Assembly (NCBI GenBank): GCA_048498995.1
Contig: JBEHWX010000087.1
Span: 1 to 25,711, forward strand
Direction of reading: 5' to 3'
Source of the DNA: JBEHWX01 sp048498995
GTDB lineage: Bacteria > Bacteroidota > Ignavibacteria > OLB7
DNA: 25,711 bases
Part shown: positions 7,740 to 15,276 of the stretch, one piece after another
Layout: every line of letters begins with the position of its first letter
Position numbering within the stretch: position 1 is the first letter of the stretch
Notes under the pieces: model-generated
What the model saw: the letters and a program-made list of their open reading frames with translations, nothing else
Databases searched by the model: none
Told to the model about the DNA's origin: nothing
Translations under genes and position numbers: made by a program

Positions 7740-8999
7740 GTGGAGACGACAAGAAACGCGGAAGATCGGGTGCCCGGCCGGCGACGCGTCGGCACCAGAA
7801 CCCATATCGGCCTGAAGCGCGAGCTCAACGAGGATTATCTCGGAGTCGAGGAGACTCCGCATGGTCTGCTCCTGGTCGTCTGCGACGGCATGGGAGGGCA
7901 TGAGGCGGGGGAGCGCGCGAGCCGGCTTGCCGTCGATACCTTCGTGCGCGCCGTGGCCGATGGCGCCGGCGCCCCGCGCGAGCTTCTGCGCGATGCCGTG
8001 CTGATGGCCAACAAGGCGGTCTACGACGAGTCGGGACGCCCCGCGACCCGCGCCGGCATGGGAACCACGCTCGTTGCCGCGCTCGTCGACGGCGACCGCG
8101 CCATCGTGGTCAACGTGGGAGACAGCCGGGCCTACCTTCAGGGGAGCGACGGGCTGCGCCGCGTCACCAGCGACCACTCGATGGTCGGCGAACTGGTGGC
8201 GCAGGGAAAGATCACCGAGGCTCAGGCCCGCGTCCACCCGCAGCGGAACATCATCACCCGCGCCGTCGGCACCCGTCCGGATATCGATCCCGATTTCTAC
8301 GACCTGACCCTGCGCGACGGCGACCAGCTGCTGCTGGCCACCGACGGACTGACCGGCATGGTCGACGATCCCGAGCTGGAGCGGATTCTCCATCAGGAAG
8401 GCTCGCCGGAGCGGATCTGCGACAAGCTGATCGACGCCGCGCTGGCCGGCGGTGGAGACGACAACGTCACGGTGGCGCTGCTTGCCGTGGGTGAGCGCCG
8501 CGCCTCGGCCAGGCAGTTCACCGAGCCGGACACCGATCCGACGCCGCGCGCGTTCTCGGCTCCCGGCGCCGCCGGCGCCGCGGCGTTCGGCGCGGCCGAC
8601 GCATCGGAAGCATCGGCGAGGGATATGCCCGCGGCGGAGCCGCCGCGCCGCGGCCGGAGCCACTGGCTGCTTCCGCTCGTGATCCTCACGCTCGGCGTCG
8701 CCGTCTGGTATTTCTGGGCCGACGCCCCGCATACCGAGGTGGATACCCCGGCGGTCGATTCGCTGCTGCGCACGGCCACCGATTCCACCAGCGAGCTCGA
8801 CGGGCTGATCGATACCATGGCCACGCCCGCTCCCGATCGAACCTTCGATTCGCTGATCCGTCTGCACACCGAGGATACCATCTCGGCCTCGACGCGTCAG
8901 TCGGACGCGCGCGATTCGATGGCCCGGCGCGATTCGATCGGCACGGGAGATGCGGTGACCGGACGCGGAGCACATGGCGCCCCGGCCCGTCGCCGCTGA
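7740..8999 (+). CDS. Membrane PP2C-family Ser/Thr protein phosphatase (PstP-like)
   Basis: A 419-residue metal-dependent protein phosphatase expected to reverse phosphorylation by the two upstream kinases. The PP2C domain (about 18-250) has the metal/active-site residues in NEDYLG (Asp32), VCDGMGGHEAGE (Asp49, Gly50), GTTLVAAL, VVNVGDSRAYL, LATDGLTGMVDD (Asp202) and GGGDDNVTV (Asp241, Asn242). A variable Ala/Pro linker leads to one membrane helix (about 308-326, LLPLVILTLGVAVWYFW). About 90 extracytoplasmic residues follow that are low-complexity and rich in Asp-Ser/Asp-Thr pairs. Topology and length match actinobacterial PstP, although the tail sequence differs. The GTG at 7740 is preceded by GAGG 11 bases upstream. 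The 3' end overlaps a short tandem repeat. Confidence 0.94.
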   Translation: METTRNAEDRVPGRRRVGTRTHIGLKRELNEDYLGVEETPHGLLLVVCDGMGGHEAGERASRLAVDTFVRAVADGAGAPRELLRDAVLMANKAVYDESGRPATRAGMGTTLVAALVDGDRAIVVNVGDSRAYLQGSDGLRRVTSDHSMVGELVAQGKITEAQARVHPQRNIITRAVGTRPDIDPDFYDLTLRDGDQLLLATDGLTGMVDDPELERILHQEGSPERICDKLIDAALAGGGDDNVTVALLAVGERRASARQFTEPDTDPTPRAFSAPGAAGAAAFGAADASEASARDMPAAEPPRRGRSHWLLPLVILTLGVAVWYFWADAPHTEVDTPAVDSLLRTATDSTSELDGLIDTMATPAPDRTFDSLIRLHTEDTISASTRQSDARDSMARRDSIGTGDAVTGRGAHGAPARRR

Positions 9000-9040
9000 T
9001 GGCATCCCGTCGCCGCTGAGGGCATCCCGGCGCCGCGGCG
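8976..9040 (+). repeat. 20-bp-period tandem repeat spanning the PP2C stop codon
   Basis: CCCGTCGCCGCTGA occurs at 8986-8999 and again at 9006-9019, each preceded by a related GGC-rich segment, with a diverged third copy at 9026-9040. The stop codon of the phosphatase is the TGA of the first copy. This looks like replication slippage. Confidence 0.7.
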
Positions 9041-9106
9041 GATCGACCGGAGTTGTCCGGACGCTCCGGCGCTCTACAACACGATACTTCGGATGAGTTG
9101 CTGCAT

Positions 9107-9946
9107 ATGAGCAAGAACGTTCTCGGCACATGGCTCGAAAAGCTCTTCCCGAGCGGGGATGAGCGCCGCACCAGCACCAGCGCGCTCGTGGAGCGGGGGC
9201 TGGAGGCGCTGCGTCAGGCGCGGGACGAGCGCGCCTTCTCGATGGGGGACATGATGCGCGTTCCCTCCCGGCTCGAGCTCAGGATCCCCCGCGAGCGCTT
9301 CGACGAGCTCCGGGAGATGGATGCTCTGCGCGATCTCGAATTCTATTTCAACGACGAGCTGATGAAGGATCTCTCGGCCGGCGACATGCGGACCTTCGGC
9401 GATCACGCCGTCCGCGTCTCGATCGCCTCGGACGAGACCCTTCAGGCGGATGAGATCTACGGCATGGTGCTGGCTCCGGAGGTCGGAGCCGGACGCGGCG
9501 GCGCTCGCGCGAGCGCTCCGTCTGCCGCTCCAGGCGCCGGACGCCCGGATTCCACGCGTGTTCTCGGCGAGGGGGAAGCTCCCTCCACGATCGCCTTCGA
9601 TCAGGAGGCGCCGGCAATGGCCGTCCATCACCTGGTGGTGACCGGCCCCGACCGGATGCGCGATCAGCGCCGGCTGGAGGGGACGCGATGGCTGATCGGA
9701 CGCAAGGGCTCGACCGGCCGGCCGGTTCCGGAAGGATACAGGAAGATCGATCTCGACCTGCGCGAGAACATCTCCCGCGAGCAGGCCCGCGTGGAGGTCG
9801 ACGGTGACCGACTGATCGTGCAGCGCATCGGCAAGGCGGGGGTGACGATCTCCGGCAAGGACGTGCTCGGCGAGGGGGAGGAGCGGGTAATTCCGCTCGG
9901 CGATCCCTTCTACATCGACGATTACGAGATCACGATCAGCAGATAA
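9107..9946 (+). CDS. FhaA-like protein: DUF3662-type N-terminal domain plus FHA domain
   Basis: A 279-residue cytoplasmic protein. The N-terminal third (about 1-125; LEKLFPSGDERRT, MMRVPSRLELRIPRERFDEL, AVRVSIASDE) resembles the DUF3662/FhaA N-terminal domain of actinobacterial FhaA. A disordered Ala/Gly/Pro linker follows. The C-terminal FHA domain (about 165-279) has WLIGRKGSTG, then NISREQARVEVDGDRL. FHA domains bind phosphothreonine; here the usual SRxH reads SREQ and the later NGT-like loop is GKAGVTISGK, so binding may be altered. The start MSKNVLGTWLEKLFP at 9107 is preferred over a TTG at 9053. It lies 107 bases after the phosphatase gene in the same direction. By analogy with the mycobacterial locus, it would couple kinase signalling to cell-wall enzymes. 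Confidence 0.85.
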   Translation: MSKNVLGTWLEKLFPSGDERRTSTSALVERGLEALRQARDERAFSMGDMMRVPSRLELRIPRERFDELREMDALRDLEFYFNDELMKDLSAGDMRTFGDHAVRVSIASDETLQADEIYGMVLAPEVGAGRGGARASAPSAAPGAGRPDSTRVLGEGEAPSTIAFDQEAPAMAVHHLVVTGPDRMRDQRRLEGTRWLIGRKGSTGRPVPEGYRKIDLDLRENISREQARVEVDGDRLIVQRIGKAGVTISGKDVLGEGEERVIPLGDPFYIDDYEITISR

Positions 9947-10097
9947 CACTCGGCGGGCGGAGCATTCGCCTCGGGTAGCATTCGCGTCGAGGCGGGCGAG
10001 CGCCCGTCATCGTCATCGGCCGCGTCGGACGCCGCGCGCTCCCCATGGAACCGCGCCGGCCCCGCGTCCGATCGATCGAGAGCCCAACGGAGCATTC

Positions 10098-10721
10098 ATG
10101 GCATTGACGACTCTCTTCGGCACCGCGCAGCTGGCGCTGCAGAACGCGCTTGCCGGCGCGCTCGATACCTCCGGCCCGACCCCCAGGGTGCCGAACTTCA
10201 TCAACCTCTCGCTCCAGCGCGAGGCGTTTCAGCGGGAGCATCCCGGCGCGATCGTCGAAGAGCGGGAGCGGTTCCGGCGCGAGATCATGGACGCGGTCCG
10301 CTCCTATCTCTCGGCCAACGGCTGGGGCGTTGCCGGCACCGGCTCGCCGGTGGTGAATCTCCTGTTCCGCGCAATCCCGTCGCCGCTCGAGATCCAGATC
10401 CGGACCGTCGAGGCGCTCTATCGCCTGGAGGTGGAGGACGACGAGGGGAAGCGGGAGGTACCGGTCAAGAACGTGACGGCCGTGGTCGGGCGCGCCAACG
10501 ATGCCCCGCCGCGTGGCTTCGTCGCCGTCAACGACCGGACGCGCGTCGTCTCCCGCGAGCATCTGATCCTGACCTACGCCGATCACGAGCTCAACGCACG
10601 GCTCGTGGGGCAGAACGCCACGACCCTGAACGGAACCCGCATGGGAGAAGGGGAGATCAAGCTCCATCAGGGAGATGTGATCGCCTGCGGGCGATGCCGT
10701 ATCACCATAACCACGCTGTGA
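10098..10721 (+). CDS. Second FHA-domain protein with DUF3662-like N-terminus
   Basis: A 207-residue cytoplasmic protein. The N-terminal part (about 1-110; PTPRVPNFINLSLQREAFQ, VRSYLSANGWGV) again resembles the FhaA N-terminal domain. The C-terminal FHA domain (about 112-207) has canonical elements: VVGRANDAPP, VVSREHLILTYADHE with the SREH phosphothreonine-pocket pattern, and LNGTRMGEGE. Unlike the first FHA protein, it keeps the residues expected for phosphopeptide binding. A GGAG lies 6 bases before the ATG at 10098, a good ribosome binding site. Only 13 bases separate its stop from the PBP start, so the two are almost certainly co-translated, suggesting that it acts with the PBP/SEDS pair. 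Confidence 0.88.
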   Translation: MALTTLFGTAQLALQNALAGALDTSGPTPRVPNFINLSLQREAFQREHPGAIVEERERFRREIMDAVRSYLSANGWGVAGTGSPVVNLLFRAIPSPLEIQIRTVEALYRLEVEDDEGKREVPVKNVTAVVGRANDAPPRGFVAVNDRTRVVSREHLILTYADHELNARLVGQNATTLNGTRMGEGEIKLHQGDVIACGRCRITITTL

Positions 10722-10734
10722 CGGAGGCCACGCC

Positions 10735-12357
10735 ATGGACCCTATGACGATGCTTCTGGTGGGACTCTGGGGACTCTTCGTTCTGGTGATCCTCCTGCAG
10801 TACGGCGGGCTGCTCGACAGCCTCCGGAAGATCGAGGGAGCCGGCACGAAGCTCGCCATCCTGGTGCTCCTCCTCGGCGTTGCCGGCGTGGCCGCGTACC
10901 GTCAGCTCGGGTATCTGACCCCCGAGCGGGAATCGTGGATCACGAAGGGACGCGTCCCGGCCGACACGATCTCGCTCGGCTTCAATACCAAGTCCCGCTT
11001 CAGGAGCCTCGCGCAGCCGCTCGGACGCGTGCTCGACAGGAACGGTCAGCTCCTGGCCGGCTACGAATACCGCGAGCATCTCCGCCGCGCGTACCCGGCC
11101 GCCGGACTCGCCTCCCACATCGTCGGCTACTGGACCGGACCGATCCGCGACGGCGTCGGCGTCGAGAAGGCGCTCACCATGGTCAACGATTCCCTCAACG
11201 ACGACCTCCCGCACGACGTGCATCTGACGCTCGACCTCCGCATGCAGCGGGAGGCGATGCGTGCCCTGAACGGCCAGTTGGGGGCGGTGGTGGTGATGGA
11301 CGCGACCAACGGCGAGGTGCTGACCGCGGCCGACCTGCCGACCTACGATCCGAACGCCGTCTGGAACGATACCACCTGGCGAGGCTACGCGCTGGACAAC
11401 GACATGCGTCCGCTGATCTCGCGCGTCGTGCGTGACAACTTTTCCCCCGGCTCATCGATCAAGCCGTTCGTGGCCGCCGCCGCGCGCGACCTCGGATCGC
11501 CGCTGCCGGAGTCGCGCGGGTTCGTCTGCACCGGAGCCTACGTTCCGTCGTCGAAGATCAAGCCGGTGACCGATCACGGATCGGCCCACGGCGCGGTGGA
11601 TGTGTTCCGGGCAATGCGGGTCTCCTGCAACGTCTACTTCTCCTATCTGGCCTACGGGCTCGTCGGCTTCGATCCGCTGGCCGCCTATCTGGATTCGCTC
11701 GGCTTCAACCACCGCCTCCGCTGGAACACCGGGATCTTTCTGAACGAGCCGGGAACGCTCGTGCCGGCGGTGAGCTGGGTGAAGGCGCGGGACGAGATCG
11801 CAAAGACCCGCATCGGCATCGGGCAGGCCTCGGTGAAGTCCAACCCGCTCCACATGGCCACGCTGATGGCCGGCATCGCCAACCGGGGATCGTTCATGGC
11901 GCCGACGCTCGAGCTCGGGCGGACGCCGGAGATGGTCAGGATCGGGATGACCCCGACCACCGCGGCCTGGGTGGAGCAGCTTCTGCGCGAGCCGCTGCTG
12001 CCGGGGGGCACCGCCGCCGGCGTCTTCGCCGGCATCGAGCGGCGCGGCATCACCGTCTGGGGCAAGACCGGCACCGCCGACAAGGAGCCGGATGGACGCG
12101 AGCCCTCCTGGTTCAACTGCTACGCCGAGAAGAACGGTCGCCGCTACGTGGTGGTGGTCGCCATTCAGAACCGACATGGGAAGTTCGCCGGCGAGATCAA
12201 CGCTCCGATCGCGCGACGGATGATCGAGACGCTCGACGGCTACGGCTACTTCAAGCCGGCGCCCGTCCCGGCGGCCGCGGAGCAGGGAAGCTCCGACAGC
12301 GGGGCGAGCCGCTCCGACGACAATCGCACCCGTCGTCGCAGAACCGGCGGAGAGTGA
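10735..12357 (+). CDS. Class B penicillin-binding protein (PbpA/FtsI-type transpeptidase)
   Basis: A 540-residue peptidoglycan D,D-transpeptidase acting in the periplasm. The catalytic motifs are intact: SSIK with nucleophile Ser240 and Lys243, SCN (297-299) and KTGTA (444-448). Upstream lie a short pedestal region with RVLDRNGQLLAGY and the LTLDLRMQREAMRAL segment typical of PbpA/FtsI. The N-terminus has two hydrophobic helices (about 6-22 and 39-55) where this family usually has one. The C-terminal 30 residues are low-complexity and end in basic residues. It has a strong ribosome binding site, GGAGG 7 bases before the ATG. It is followed by a SEDS gene, its expected glycosyltransferase partner. 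The order FHA-PBP-SEDS mirrors the actinobacterial fhaB/pbpA/rodA association. Confidence 0.93.
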   Translation: MDPMTMLLVGLWGLFVLVILLQYGGLLDSLRKIEGAGTKLAILVLLLGVAGVAAYRQLGYLTPERESWITKGRVPADTISLGFNTKSRFRSLAQPLGRVLDRNGQLLAGYEYREHLRRAYPAAGLASHIVGYWTGPIRDGVGVEKALTMVNDSLNDDLPHDVHLTLDLRMQREAMRALNGQLGAVVVMDATNGEVLTAADLPTYDPNAVWNDTTWRGYALDNDMRPLISRVVRDNFSPGSSIKPFVAAAARDLGSPLPESRGFVCTGAYVPSSKIKPVTDHGSAHGAVDVFRAMRVSCNVYFSYLAYGLVGFDPLAAYLDSLGFNHRLRWNTGIFLNEPGTLVPAVSWVKARDEIAKTRIGIGQASVKSNPLHMATLMAGIANRGSFMAPTLELGRTPEMVRIGMTPTTAAWVEQLLREPLLPGGTAAGVFAGIERRGITVWGKTGTADKEPDGREPSWFNCYAEKNGRRYVVVVAIQNRHGKFAGEINAPIARRMIETLDGYGYFKPAPVPAAAEQGSSDSGASRSDDNRTRRRRTGGE

Positions 12358-12489
12358 CGCCGATGGCGATATCGCCGGATGCGCCACGGCCGCGGGCGTG
12401 GTGTCGACGTCGTTGACGGGGATCCGCAACGGATGCCCGACGGGGAAGAACGAATCTCAAAGGCTTCGGCCTCATCTACGATTGGATAC

Positions 12490-14241
12490 ATGAAACGATC
12501 CGTAGCCTTTCCGATCCTCGCCCTACTGGTGATCGCCCTGGCGGCCGTCGCCAACTACGCGGTCTATCTGGCCGGGCTCGACTGGTTCGTGCAGAAGCCG
12601 TCGATCCTGGTGGTTGCCAGGAACGTGGTGGCGGTGACGATCGTCCTGTTCGGAAGCTGGGCGCTGGTGCCGTCGGCCAGACGCACGCGCGGCGCCGAGT
12701 CGCTGCTGCTGGTGGCCGGCGCGCTCTTCGGCATCGGACTGGCGATGCAGTTCCGCCTCGGCAACGATGCCCCCCGGCAGCTCTCGAACGACGAGGTGGA
12801 GGCGGTCTACGACTCGGTCGCCGTCGCGATGCCGAACGCGCCCGACTCGGCTCGCGCGACGGCGCGGAGGATCGTCGGCACCCGGAACGCCGAGCTCCGG
12901 AGCAGCTTCGAGGGGGCGCGCATCGATACACGGCTGGCCCGCTCGCTCGAGCGCGCCTACGGCGAGACCCCGGTCACGCGGAAGATCCTGGCCGACCGCG
13001 TCGTGGCGCCGATGGACAATCCGATCTTCCGACTGCTGCCGGTCATCGTGGCGGTCGCGATCGTCGGAGGGCTGGCGCGAAGCGATCTGGCCACCATGGT
13101 CACCGCGCGCTGGCGGGTGGTCGGCTTCTACGGAAGCATCGCCATCTGTCTGGCCGCCGTGCTCTATCTGACGGTGGTGGGAGGAATCCGTGGAGCGAAC
13201 TTCGCGCCGCAGGAGCTGTTGAAGCTCTCGGTGCCGATCGCCTGGGCCGGTCTGCTGATCCACTATCGCGGCGCGTTTCAGGCCGACACCCGTGAGCGCT
13301 TCACGAAGAACCCGCTCACCCTCTGGCTCTACGTGCTCGGCCTGCTCACGCTCCCGCTCGCGGTCTTCGTGGTGATGCGCGACTTCGGCCAGTTCCTCGT
13401 GATCGGCATCGCGCAGACGCTTCTGCTCGCCTACTTCTCCCGGAGCGCGCTCTACATCGTCGTCTTCCTCGCCGCGCTCATCGCCTCCAGCGTGATCCTG
13501 ATGAGCGGCGGGCAGACCGGCGAATCGCTCTGGACCGTGCTCGGCATCATCGTGGCGGCGGTGATCGTGATCGGCGCGCTGGAGCGCTTCCGCCGTCGCG
13601 ATGTGCTCTGGACATCGGCCACGCTGGTGCTGATCGGCTACGTGGCGCTGGCGATGGTCGCGGTGCGGCTGCCCTACGTGCAGGGAATGCTCTCGACGCC
13701 ACGTGCCCGCTTCATGCTCTGGGCCGATCTCTACACCCGCAACGGCAATCCCTCCTGGTGGGATACCTCGCGGCAGATCGTCGAATCGCTCTACTCGCTG
13801 GCCGCCGGCGGACTGCTCGGACACGGCATCGGACGGGGGACTCCGTTCCTGATCCCGAAGGCGAGCTCCGACTTCGTCTTCTCGGCCATCGCCGAGGAGC
13901 TCGGCCTGGTGGGGGCGCTCCTGATCATCATCTCCTTCGTCACGATCGTGACCATCGGCCTGCGCCTGGCGCGGCAGCTCGGACGCGATTCCTTCCTCGG
14001 ACTGGTGATCGCCGGCTATGTGCTGCTGATCGGCGCGCAGGCGTTCGTGCACATCACCGGCACGATGAACGTGCTTCCGATGACCGGCATCACGCTGCCG
14101 CTGGTCTCCAGTGGCATGAGCTCGCTGGTGGTGGCCTGGGGAATGGTGGCCGCCGTGATCGGATTCTCCTCACGGGAGACGGCCGGCGGTGACCATTACG
14201 TCATCCGCCGACCGTCGGCTCCCCCCTCGCGGGGGCGGTGA
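12490..14241 (+). CDS. SEDS-family peptidoglycan glycosyltransferase (FtsW/RodA/SpoVE)
   Basis: A 583-residue polytopic membrane protein that would polymerise lipid II in partnership with the upstream PBP. SEDS signatures are FAPQELLKL (about 238-246, where the family has QPSE.xK), SLYSLAAGGLLGHGIGRGTP (433-452), DFVFSAIAEELGLVGA (461-476) and the closing PMTGITLPLVSSGMSS (530-545). About ten membrane segments are visible. Two features are odd. There is a roughly 88-residue soluble insertion (about 91-178) between early membrane segments. The loop that normally carries the catalytic Asp in a DPxGxGY context reads NPSWWDTSRQIVES (420-433), so Asp425 is the likeliest but unproven equivalent. 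The start MKRSVAFPIL at 12490 is preferred; the frame extends to 12379. It is 132 bases after the PBP and the last gene of the cluster. Confidence 0.9.
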   Translation: MKRSVAFPILALLVIALAAVANYAVYLAGLDWFVQKPSILVVARNVVAVTIVLFGSWALVPSARRTRGAESLLLVAGALFGIGLAMQFRLGNDAPRQLSNDEVEAVYDSVAVAMPNAPDSARATARRIVGTRNAELRSSFEGARIDTRLARSLERAYGETPVTRKILADRVVAPMDNPIFRLLPVIVAVAIVGGLARSDLATMVTARWRVVGFYGSIAICLAAVLYLTVVGGIRGANFAPQELLKLSVPIAWAGLLIHYRGAFQADTRERFTKNPLTLWLYVLGLLTLPLAVFVVMRDFGQFLVIGIAQTLLLAYFSRSALYIVVFLAALIASSVILMSGGQTGESLWTVLGIIVAAVIVIGALERFRRRDVLWTSATLVLIGYVALAMVAVRLPYVQGMLSTPRARFMLWADLYTRNGNPSWWDTSRQIVESLYSLAAGGLLGHGIGRGTPFLIPKASSDFVFSAIAEELGLVGALLIIISFVTIVTIGLRLARQLGRDSFLGLVIAGYVLLIGAQAFVHITGTMNVLPMTGITLPLVSSGMSSLVVAWGMVAAVIGFSSRETAGGDHYVIRRPSAPPSRGR

Positions 14242-14306
14242 AACACTGTTGAAGCATGCCCTGTCGGCCCGGCTCCTCGCCGCTGGTGGCTCGATGCGGA
14301 ACGTGG

Positions 14307-15074
14307 CTAGGCGCCGGGGCACCGCTGCCGCGTCGCGCGGCGCCGTCCGGCTCCCGTGCCGGCGGAGATCGGACGAGGATCGAAGCTCGCCGCCTTGCGC
14401 ACGATCGCGATCGGCGTCTGTTCACGCGACTGGCCGAGCGGGTTGTCCCGGAATACATTCCGCGCGAAGTCGTCGCTGATCAGGGGCGTGCTCCTGCCGA
14501 GCACGGCCACGCCGAGGTCGTTGGCGTCGATGATCACCACTTCGCAGCCGAAGATCGCCGCCATGCTGGTGGCCACGCCGTCGGGATTGCGCGGCGCGAG
14601 CTTCGCGTAGGAATCGTACGGCGGAAGCACGTAGGCGGCCGGTCCGTCGATCGCGGCCACGTTCCGTCCGGCGACGCGATAGAACACACCGCGCAGGCCG
14701 AACGGCTTGGTCAGGGCGGAACAAAGCGCGCCGAGAAGTATTTTGGGGACGCCCGCTTCCCGGAGCGCCAGCTCCATGGTCCAGGGGGAGCCGATCCCGA
14801 TCCCGTGCGGCGACTTGTGAACGAAGCGAGCCAGCAGGCGCGCCAGCCGGGAAGGGTGGATGCTCTCGATCGGATACGCTCGTCCCTGCGCCGTGGCCAC
14901 GGCCCGCTCGCTGATGAAGATCATGTCCCCGCGCCGCAATCGGCGCGACACGTACGTTCGGAGCACATCCCCGATCTCCTCTCCCGGCGCGATCACGTGC
15001 GTCCGGATCGGATGCCGCTCGTAACGGCACCCGTCGACCTCGATCGTCAACATCTTTCCCGGATTCGGCTCCAT
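14307..15074 (-). CDS. F420-0:gamma-glutamyl ligase family protein (CofE-like)
   Basis: A 255-residue protein of the F420_ligase family. In characterised CofE the enzyme adds glutamates to coenzyme F420. Family features are RTHVIAPGEE near the N-terminus, RGDMIFISERAVATAQGR (about 49-66), the internal IIDANDLGVAVLG and the closing ISDDFARNVFRDNPLGQSREQ. It belongs to the stand-alone CofE-like branch rather than clear CofE, so the substrate is uncertain, and no other F420 gene is in the window. The ATG at 15074 is fixed by an excellent ribosome binding site (GGGAGG 6 bases upstream). The last ~17 residues are Arg/Gly-rich and probably disordered. It converges on the SEDS gene (65-base gap) and is divergent from the beta-lactamase-like gene. 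Confidence 0.8.
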   Translation of the reverse strand: MEPNPGKMLTIEVDGCRYERHPIRTHVIAPGEEIGDVLRTYVSRRLRRGDMIFISERAVATAQGRAYPIESIHPSRLARLLARFVHKSPHGIGIGSPWTMELALREAGVPKILLGALCSALTKPFGLRGVFYRVAGRNVAAIDGPAAYVLPPYDSYAKLAPRNPDGVATSMAAIFGCEVVIIDANDLGVAVLGRSTPLISDDFARNVFRDNPLGQSREQTPIAIVRKAASFDPRPISAGTGAGRRRATRQRCPGA

Positions 15075-15276
15075 TGCCAACCTCCCGCTTTCGGTGATGG
15101 ATGCGGAATCGCCCCGCGGCATCGGTGGCCGCGCGATTCCGTGTCAGGAACAACGTCGAATTTCAGTTTGCTCATACATCGCCGCGCGCGCCGGTCGCGG
15201 GCGGCCGTTCCGAGCCGGGTGGGCGGAGTCGAAGCTCCGTCCGGTCGGAACACCACACACCTCTGCAAGGCCGGCC

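Noticed and set aside
12365..12376. Perfect palindrome GGCGATATCGCC between the PBP and SEDS genes
   Set aside because: A single 12-base palindrome is expected by chance in sequence of this size and composition; no second copy or promoter context was seen.
12523..14052. 509-residue open frame antisense to the SEDS gene
   Set aside because: Low-complexity Arg/His/Asp/Gln composition and full overlap with a well-supported gene; a high-GC shadow frame. Other long antisense frames (7716-9131, 16215-17717, 17867-19408, 21171-23195) were rejected for the same reason.
15094..15276. N-terminal extension of the beta-lactamase-like gene
   Set aside because: The extension is Arg/Pro/Gly-rich, gives no signal peptide and occupies the divergent promoter region; the ATG at 15277 with AAGG upstream is better.
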